Shown here one piece after another: positions 55,291-64,000 of a stretch of 64,000 nt of DNA (its first letter is position 1; every line of letters begins with the position of its first letter). The stretch lies in assembly GCA_032719365.1 (NCBI GenBank), contig CM064872.1, positions 18,321,572-18,385,571 of the forward strand, written 5' to 3'. The DNA comes from Prinsepia uniflora (Eukaryota; Streptophyta; Magnoliopsida; Rosales; Rosaceae). The position numbers were made by a program, and so were the translations under genes. Below the pieces are notes generated by a model that was not told the origin of the DNA, did no database searches, and saw only the letters and a list, made by a program, of their open reading frames with translations.

Positions 55291-57464
55291 GAATAATGCT
55301 AGAGGTACCATTTAAAAATCCCACATTTTGTATCTCACTCTATGTGGCATATGACGTGGCATTTCACGTCATTAGTTTTAATTACCTCTTTCATCATCTT
55401 TAATTTGATATCTTAAAATTAAAACTAAAATTATAATCAAATTAAATATTCAAAAAATTTAAATTAAAATACAAAAAAAAAACTTAAATTAAACATTTAA
55501 CAAATTAAATTAAAATGTCAAGATTTATAATGCCCTAGCATCTCTCGCCCCTTTCCCAGGAACCAGCGTCACTCTTTTCCCAGCAACAAGCAAACGCCAT
55601 CAATGACCACCACCATCGACTAACGTCAATTCACCATTTTTTCTGCCTTTCCTCTTGGATTCCCACGACTACGACGCAATATCCCTTTCCATATAACTTA
55701 TAAGAAGTTCGGCTCCATTGGCCCCCTTCATCGACTACACTTGAGAACTGAAGCACTCCAGGTGCCTCAACCCTGCCCATCAGCTCCTTGAATATTTCTG
55801 CAGGTCGGGTCAATCTGATTCAGATCCTCTTGAACCCAAATAGCTAAACCATAGAGCCAAAGATCCGATCAGTGCAAGTTTGACGTCCAATTGAAGAACT
55901 CTAGGCTGAACGTATAATACACAAGATGATTTATGGTTAATATTCTATTATTGGGTTTATTTGGTGTTAGGTATTTTATTGTTGAATTTGTTTATTTGGA
56001 GGAGGACGTCCAACATTCATTACTTCATATTATTGGGTTTATTTGGTGTTCTATTATTGTTCTAATTTTATGATTGTTGTTTTCATATTTGACAACGTTA
56101 ATTGTCTCTGACCAAGAGTTTTCTTCCTTTCTAGAGTGCTGATTAGTCGTATCTTTATTGCTCATGTGTCTTACATCCAGGGGCAAGCTGTTTGGGAGGG
56201 CTGGCTTTCTTCTTCTTTTGTCATTTTAAATGTCATTGTGATTTGATGATTGTTTAGCTTCGATTTCCAGTGGGAGTCCTAGTCATCCACAATTGTTTTT
56301 ATAATTTTTATAATTTCAGTTTTCACCCATCTATTCTTGATAAAGTTTTCTTTCTTATAAGAGAATAGACATATAAGCTTAAAGAAAAAATAGGTCCTAA
56401 AAACATGCTTATGGAGAGAGATTGGATGTTTGTGTTTGGAAGTGGTAGGAATAGTCTAGACTACTGATTAGAACTCAACTCAATTGTTTCTTAACTTTTT
56501 TCTCAGATAATAAAGGTAATTTCTCAGATAATAGGCAAATATAGTTCATGTATGAGGGCCATGTGCCCAAAGTGAGAACTCAAAGATTGCTCCTTGATTC
56601 CAGTTTCGGCACTAGTACTAGCAAGAGTAGTGTACTAAGCATATTGTCGGGGGATAACGCGAGGAATGCTGTGATCAACGACAAAGAAAGGATGTGTGAG
56701 TGCTTGAGCAGCCGTCGACCTCTTGAGAGGATCCACACAACATAGTGAAGCTAAAAACCCAATAATAGAACATCAACTATAAATCAACATTGTGTATATA
56801 TTATACGTACTTCCTCTAGCATGAGCGTCAACTTAGAGTTCTTCAATTGGACGTCGAGTCGATCACCTTCGGTCATCAGATCATTAGCGCTACAGTTCAG
56901 GTATTTGGGTTCAGGAGGATCCGAATCAGATCGACCCGACCTGCAAAAATCTTCGAGGAGCAACTAAGCAAGGTTGAGGTACATGGAACGCTTCAGCCGA
57001 TGAGGGGCTCAACAGAGCCGAAATTCTTATAAATTATGTGGGAAGGGATATGGCATCATAGTTGTAGGAATCCAAAAGGAGAGGCAGAACAAATGGTGGA
57101 TGAAGGTTAGTCGCTGGTAGTGGTTGCTAGTGGCATTCGCTTGTAGCTGAGAGAGGGGCGGCGCTGGTTGCTAGGAGAGGGGCGAGTGATGCTAGAGCAT
57201 CATAATTCTTGGCATTCAAATCTAATTTAATTTGTTAAATGTTCAATTCAACTTTTTCTTTTCTTTTTCTATTTTTTTTATTTGTATTTTAATTTAAGTT
57301 TTTTGAATATTTGATTTGATTTTAATTTTAGTTTCAATTTAAGATATCAAATTAAAGATGATAAAAAAAAGTAATTGAACCTGATGACGTGGAATTTCAT
57401 ATCATATGACACATAGAGTGAGATATAAAATATGAGATTTTAGGTGGTACCCGTAGCATTATTC
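55291..57464. mobile_element. Mutator-like element with about 650-bp inverted repeats
   Basis: Bounded by the perfect 9-bp target duplication TTTATAAAT (55282-55290 and 57465-57473), the length typical of Mutator-like elements. Termini GAATAATGCTA and TAGCATTATTC are inverted. Similarity continues inward for about 650 bp on each side (55291 to about 55930, and about 56830 to 57464), including an exon-like stretch that reads on the minus strand as TRPAEIFKELMGRVEAP. The middle (about 55930-56830) has no transposase. It is a non-autonomous foldback-type element, possibly carrying captured host sequence in its inverted repeats. Confidence 0.88.
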
Positions 57465-57473
57465 TTTATAAAT

Positions 57474-58313
57474 ATATCATAATCAGAATGATTCATTATC
57501 TAAATCTTCATTTTAAGATCATTTGTGAAAAAAAAATTCTCAACAATTAATGATCATTAAGTTATTCATATGTATCAAATAAACTAACAGTATTTGTAAT
57601 ATATTAAGATCCTTAGGATGAATTGTTACTTTTGTTGAAATACTAAGGATAGATAATCTTCAAGTTGGTTGATTTATTTTTTTTGGCATAAATATATGAT
57701 CTTGAAATTATTGAATGATTTTAATAATCATAAATATAAAGAAAATTGGATAAATCAAAAGGATAGAACGTACAAAATACCTCGAGGGGTCAAATGCAAT
57801 TATTATTTTTCATATTTATATAGTTATAGAATAATACCTACATCTCTCTAAAGGTACCTCATCCTTCAATCCTTTTCTATTTACTAAATTATCAATATAT
57901 ATATATATATATATATCATAATCAGAACAATTCAACTCATTAATTATCATTTTTTTGTCAAATTAAATTTTCATTTAAAGATATATCATTTATGCAAATA
58001 AATAAATCAACCAAATTGGTGATCATTTAACCATTCATATATCTAAAACATGAACGACTAAATGGAGGGTTCACTATAAGGATATTGATTGTTATCAATA
58101 TTTACTGTTAATCATTTGATATATATGAATTATAATTATTACAGAATTTGCAAAATTTTTATTGAATTTTCTTCCAGACATATATGTCATTCTGGTGGTA
58201 CCTCACTATACTACCCTTAATTTTAATTTAGTTGAAATGATCGAGACATCCCAAGCGAGTCAATTACATATGTGCATCAGCACATCAGTATAGAAGATTC
58301 AAGAATAAGTTTC
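57474..58313. other. AT-rich intergenic DNA
   Basis: Very AT-rich, with a (AT)n run near 57896-57916. No gene, RNA or transposon end was recognised. Confidence 0.6.
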
Positions 58314-58710
58314 TGTTGAAAATAATTTAGACTTCTCAACAATGTCTTATGAGTAAATTAATCTATAATTATCTACTTAAGTGGTGGTTGAAGTTAATTA
58401 AGTTTATGAGTTGTCTTATGGTAGTTTATGTGTCTTTTGATTGTCTCTACATGTTTTTTTTTATTTCTCTATGTAGCATTAATTATTAGGTGAATGAGTC
58501 TATTTAAGCTTATGTGTGTATGTTGTTAAGGAGTAGTGAAGTGTAGTGAAGAAAACCAAAATATTTTGCTCCAAATTTTACTCCTTTCTTATTCTCTAAT
58601 TAGCACACTCTAGAGAACAAGTGTCTTCTCTTGAAACTACATTCTAATCCACATCAAAGTATTATCGGAGCTAAGTTCAAATTCATGGCTTTAAACAACA
58701 ACATGATGTA
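58314..58710 (+). mobile_element. Copia-D: 5' LTR and first codons of gag
   Basis: LTR-like stretch TGTTGAAAATAA to AATCCACA (58314-58653), then a diverged tRNA-Met primer binding site (AGTATTATCGGAGC, near 58659), then ATG at 58685 reading MALNNNMM. The element is cut there by LARD2 at 58711. ATGTA (58706-58710) would be the left target duplication of LARD2. The rest of Copia-D should resume beyond the window. Confidence 0.7.
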
Positions 58711-61460
58711 TGACAGGAGCCGTCCTAAATCCCTCCGGGATTAACGCGGGACGCGCCTGCTCCCGTTTGACACGAAGTGTCTAACAAGGGATAATTTCGA
58801 CTTTAGCCCCCACCAACCGGGGCTTCTAGAGTGCCCCAGGATCCGAAGGAGGAGTGTGATGTCTCGGTCTCCGCTACAGCCCGCATCCGCAATCAACTTG
58901 AAGAGCATTAAAACCACGAAAAGTTGTGAGTGGACATAACAAAAGTTTATAAAAACAGTTTCATGAAAAGACATTTATGCCCTTCACTAAAAAGTATGCA
59001 TGCATTCGAAAACCAGTTAATCAAAATGAAATCATTAGGGCCTTGGCCCAAAACCGTAAATCCAAGCATATGAGAACTCAGTCCAAAACCAGTCAAACCA
59101 TGTGGGAACTCAGCCCAGAACCAGTCAAACCATTTGGGAACTCAGCCCAAAACCATTCATGTGGGTCTCAGCCCAAAACCAATCCTCGGCATCGCTGATG
59201 CCTGACATCCGAGATGTCACAATCAACCCTGTCACGGTTCCAAGCTACGCGTGCTACCCGGGGTCTCAAATCCCAAGTCTCCTCAAGGTCCACCCAGGTC
59301 AATGACTCGCAGGTCAATGACCCTCCCTGGAAGGGAGGTTTTAACCTCTGCAATCCCTGCTCTTGAGTCACTATATGGACCGGTCGCTTCGTGCAATGAC
59401 ACCTCGCAGGCAATGCCTCGTGACTACTCCAGGATACTATGATACGTTTGGAGGAGACAACCCGCCACTCCAGGATACTACGAGACGACTGGAGGGCATC
59501 CGTTCGTGAGGATGGTTTACGAAAAACCGTTTCAAATCATTCAAAAGGGCTATGCCCGGGTTTTCCATAACATCGTCACGATCCAAATATGGGTCCCCGA
59601 CCCGAAATCATGTTTGTAAACCACAACTGGGCCTCACGCCCGATATAATGACCAACTGGGCCTCAAGCCCAAATTCGTAAACCAACAGGGCCCCTGGCCC
59701 GATCATATAACTCAAATGGGCCTCCAGCCTGATTTCTTATCAATTCAAATGGACTCTAAGTCCGATAGTTTCCAACCAAATGGGTCTCATGCCCGATTCC
59801 ATATTTTCAAATCCAAAACCTTTCCATCAAATCACTACAGAAAACATAGCATGTATAGGCACGACATAAAACCGTAAATCTTGAAATATGTGCAAATACG
59901 TAAATACTAACTACCACCAACATATGCACTAAAGGCATTTCAAATCATTGATATAAAACACATATAAAAAATTTATTCATGCATCAATTCATAAAATAAG
60001 GCCCACTCACAGACCGTCCTTATTGCACCTCGATACGTGCGCCATAAGCCTCTCCGGGCTAATCACCATCACCGGGACTCCCAAATATGTCCAAATCATA
60101 CTAGAGGGTTACTAACTACTTTAATAACCTCTCATAAAAGCCCCCTAATTTTTCTGTATTTTTAACTATTTTTAAACTCGATCCTAAACCTTCGGATATC
60201 CCGAACTATATCGAAACGATGTCCGATCGACTCGAAACTTATCCCAAAATGCTCGTTACATCGAAAAGATGATTTCGTATGTTGAAAAATTCCCCAGAAT
60301 CTCCCCCACTCGCCCTCGCACACTGTCCAAAGGGGGTGCGCGTGGGGCTCACACGCCTGCGACTGTGCATCTTCTTTCTTCGGCCAAACCGGTCCGAATC
60401 GGTCCACTTGCAATCTGGTCCAGGACCAATCCCTCCTATTTTTTCATCCTTTTTCTTCCTTATTTCCACCAATCTTCCCTAATCTATCCTAGGGATTGTT
60501 TTATGCAATTAAAACCACGAAAACAATCCTAAAATCCCTTGGTTCAATAATCCATTTATACCCAAAATTTCCTATCTATGTTCTGGGCATAACCAAGGGC
60601 CAAAACTTCCTCCTAAGGATCTCATTTAGTTTCTAGGAACCTTACAAACATAATGGGAGGTTCGATACGAGATTACCTAGCCGGAAACTAAATTCGGTGG
60701 CTGGCCATCGAAAATCTTCACGACTGTCTCACAAGCTGTTCAACCGTTCTCAACCACCCTTTCATGTTCCATACAACTCGTACAACCCCTACAACCAACA
60801 TCCAATAATTAGAAGCAGCCCCTAGCGTTCAAAGCAAAAACTTGAATTTGAAATCAAATAGAGGTACTCGGGTTTACCTGTTTCCCGTGGGTCCCTCCGC
60901 CGTCCACGGCGGTTCTGTCACCTCCCCACGGCCTCTCTCATTCTCTCACTTCCCTCGGCTACTCTCTTGGCCTCACACAGATTCAAACGGGGGAAGGGGT
61001 GGTGTTTGGGTTCATCGGGGTGTTTGGTCGATCGAAATAAGGAAGGGGATAAAGATGCATGCATCTGTGTAAAGGGAGCCATGGATGGGTGACATTTGTC
61101 ACTCATCCATTGGCCTAAACTAAATATCTGGGCCCCACTCAGGATAAAAATTCACTTTGCCTCATAAATTGTGCCGCAATAAATAGTTCCTCTGAACTTC
61201 GGTAACCTTTAACTTTTTCGTTGAACTTCTGATTTCGACGTGCCGCCTGTCTACGGACTCATATTGACCCGATCTACGTAACGGTCCTCGGCCCTCGGCC
61301 ATCGGACCTCCTGAGTCAAAAGTCAACTTTTTACCCTTGTTTAGGGGCAAAATTATAATTTTGCCCTAAACGTCTGTTAATCCTCGGCTAATCCTCAATT
61401 AGTCTCGCTAATCCATAATTAGTCTTAATTAATCCCAAAAATTAGGGATGGGTCGTTACA
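58711..61460 (-). repeat. LARD2 3' LTR
   Basis: A 2750-bp LTR, TGTAACGACCCATCCC to the TGTCA end on the minus strand. It keeps CAG/GTAAACC (intron side ends at 60877), GTGAGT (60005-60010) and a CTCAC branch-like site. The first acceptor-like site has changed to ACAT, and the second reads TTCAAG instead of TTCAGG. Only one GACAGGCGGCACG module is present (near 61237). The 26-bp palindrome is at 61083-61108. Tandem hairpin-type units lie at 59065-59190 and 59600-59810. Confidence 0.88.
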
Positions 61461-64000
61461 AACTTCCCTCCTTTAAAAATTTCATCCTAGAAATTCCAAC
61501 TGACCCAATTCCACAACTAAACTGTGGAATCCAATCATGTCCCCCACTCGCGCACTCTCGTGTAAAAGTACACGTCAGTATGCACTGTCACCGGAGCTTA
61601 TAAAGCTCCAACTAGACTCTCGAGAAATCACTTGTCGACGCATGCGTCTCACTCGAGATGTCGACACTCGTCAATCTCGCCTGTCACTCACTCTGAGAGG
61701 TCATCTATACTAGGTTGTCGTCAAATCGGCTTTTCAGCTTGATGATCCTTCTCATCCGATAACTAGACTGACATTCTGCTCAGCATCAGACCAGAAAACA
61801 TCCTATAGATCATGCCATCATAATGACACGAATCACATCTCGCAGGCCATACTCAAACCTGCGTCATTTATCTACCTCAGCAATTATACTAGCCAACACT
61901 CTCGTTTTCTCATACTTATACTGACTCTCCTTAGCGTTCATCAATCTGAACCAATCCGAACTCGTCGGCCACCGATCAAATTCATCACCACCACATGTCA
62001 CAACCATCGTGACCAGCCGGCAACTTCTGGCTCCACTGAGCTTTCATTGCACTACTCTGATCTCGACTCGCTAACGAGTCCCCATATAGTATCTCGTGTC
62101 ACTCAACCATGCTCAGCGACACTCAGCGACCCCCGCTGAGTCTTGACTCATCTCGAGTCTCAATTGTCACCTCACGTACTCCGTCGAAACACATTCGATC
62201 ATAATTCTCGTTGAATTGTCACTACCAGATCCAATCTGATTCTTGTACACACAGTATAATCAACATCGGACCTCCTCCGATCACCGTCTCATATCCATCT
62301 AGGATTTCATAATGACCCGTGGTCAATCCTATCGGCCATCGTGCACTAATCCTTACTATCCTCAACGTCTTCTCGGAGTACTCGTGGTCACTTGAACAAC
62401 GCCAGAGATAAACCAACCAACATCCATCATCTCGATCATCGTGATCGTCACCACACTACTGTCCGCACTCCAAACATGGTTCGGACCTCAACTGTCCGTC
62501 ATCAGGCAAACATCAATCTGTCACAATCTTTACTCTCAAATCCAAGACAGATCATATACTCCCATATCCAACTTCTGTCTTGCCTTCTCGCTAACTATGC
62601 CGAGAGATTCTTCCACTATCTTACGATACGATTTTCCTCTGCTCCTAGCTTAGCATAATCAGCAAGGAAATTCACCCCATCTGGTGCCACAGAATACCCA
62701 CTTCCAATGCTGAATCAAGTACTCTCCTCATCGTCTCAATCACAACTTCTCTTGATTTCGAAGCTCCAACCATATTGGAACCATCTCGATACTCTTCCAA
62801 GTCTTCAACTCACTCGGGCCATCCAACCACGTGTCTGTTTATAATCCAACTCAGATGTCCGTTTACGACGGTTTATGTTCATCCAAAGGATGTCAATTCA
62901 TCCTAATCCGATGTACCGCTTGACTGAAGAGTCACAACAAGCTCCTGCAGTGATCTGCAGCCAAATCTCTGCATATCACCACAACTGACCAACTGACCCT
63001 TACGTCATAAGACGTCACTTACGTCATCCATTTATACCCTTTCATCCAATCACCACTTAGGAATTTCAACCTTTAACGTTACCACTCCTAGGCACACACT
63101 TTTGCCTCAAGTCTCGTATCATCAGGGAACTAGTCACCAAACCAAGTACTCCCCGTGCCTCACACTGAGCCACTCGGGATTCTCTTTGTCCCACTCAGTG
63201 CCCACCGAACTCACATGCTCGCCACTCTGGGCATATCTACTATCCCGTCAGCATACTGGTTTGCACGTCCCAACTCTATAGGATCAACTCCAACACTCAT
63301 ACTCGTGTTGTCCGTCCAAAGGTATCTAGGGCATCTGTCACTCATCCAGGTACACCCGACTCATCACAGTCACCTCCACTGAGGTAGCGTGGCACACTCG
63401 CCAACACCAAAATTCCAACACCTCATTCTGTGATCGTACTCGGTCGTAATTGAGGTGAATCTAGAAATCACTGCTCATACCGTGCATCACTCACGCACCC
63501 TCGTATCCTCGTCACGACTGACGAATCTCATCGCCTCATTCGTCACGACAACCCGATTCTATCCAACTCGATAAGACTCGATCACGTCCATCAATAGTAG
63601 CGTCTACCACAACTGCGTGCAGACCAATCTCAGAAGCATTCCGCTATAGAGACTCCAAAACCATGCGGTCAACCCACCGCCGGTACCAACCACTCAATAC
63701 GCAATATCCCCCGATTGGTCCACCTCAAGATCCGGTCGATAAGTACCACTCTCCTGGTAACTTGTCCGATCAATCACCAACTAGGGTTATCACAAACTCG
63801 GTTACCCACTGCAGCACAACCATCCTGACGGATCCATCGCTCTCGACTCCGAAGAGTCGTCATACTCCAATACTAGTGTCCCACCGACCAGTAACCACAA
63901 TCCAAGGGTCTCAACCACTCATACCCTACGACCTCCTTGGTGTCTACCACCGCTCAACCACGACATGTCATACCATACCACACAACATCTACAATGTGGC
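61461..64000 (-). other. LARD2 non-coding internal domain (partial)
   Basis: Homologous in reverse to LARD1 between about 2800 and 5566. An inverted repeat ATTCCACA/TGTGGAAT (61508-61530) sits at the same distance from the polypurine tract as in LARD1. Short frames occur on both strands; none carries a known domain. Confidence 0.7.

Larger units (their letters stand above)
58711..64000 (-). mobile_element. LARD2: second large non-coding LTR derivative
   Basis: A minus-strand copy of the LARD1 family, cut by the window end. It shows its 3' LTR (58711-61460), the polypurine tract (complement at 61461-61495, with GGATGAAATTTTTAAAGG) and about 2.5 kb of the internal domain. The window end corresponds to about 2800 of LARD1. 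Like LARD1 it has no retroviral domains. Homology to LARD1 in non-coding DNA, without an open frame, supports a family of elements rather than two independently decayed copies. Confidence 0.8.

Overview
The window is nuclear DNA of a flowering plant, most likely a woody eudicot (inferred from the gene structure and transposon families). It is almost entirely transposable elements, with one host gene: a six-exon SWEET sugar transporter on the minus strand (50795-52404). No rRNA, tRNA, CRISPR array or bacterial-type operon was seen. All comparisons were made by eye.

Layout. (1) 1-10710: a solo or partial LTR (1-1423) sits inside the 5' LTR of a large non-coding LTR element, called LARD1 here (1424-8784). 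LARD1 in turn split an older LTR (8785-10710). (2) 12561-17800: a complete minus-strand Ty1/copia element (Copia-A). Its two LTRs differ only by one GA unit, and a single frameshift breaks its polyprotein. (3) 17972-18620: a perfect 76-bp palindrome and a rearranged TRIM-like repeat. (4) 19230-44362: an older copia element (Copia-B) of the same family. It carries three LTR insertions, each with a 5-bp target duplication; the second also holds a full-length chromodomain Ty3/gypsy element of Tekay type (27464-38022). (5) 45610-46062: an intact 453-bp TRIM. (6) 46350-50290: a region bounded by inverted repeats, with CT-rich tandem repeats and a copia gag fragment. (7) The SWEET gene and its upstream region. 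(8) 55291-57464: a Mutator-like element with very long terminal inverted repeats and a 9-bp target duplication. (9) 58314-64000: the start of a further copia element, cut at about its eighth gag codon by LARD2, a minus-strand copy of the LARD1 family that runs off the window.

How the parts relate. The Tekay-type element has one near-complete gag-pol frame with a single stop beside the integrase catalytic glutamate. The LARD elements have LTRs of the same architecture, the same primer-binding-site type and the same polypurine motif, but no coding capacity, so they probably depend on a Tekay-type partner (inference).

The most unusual signal is inside these long LTRs. Across several subfamilies they keep an ordered set of splice-like signals: a GTAA or GTATGG donor, an ACAG acceptor, a 61-78 nt mini-exon, a GTGAGT donor, a CTCAC branch-like site and a CCTYCAG acceptor. 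The second intron-like interval holds arrays of short hairpins whose stem sequences change in a compensating way. This suggests that the LTR leader RNA is spliced and structured, which can be tested.
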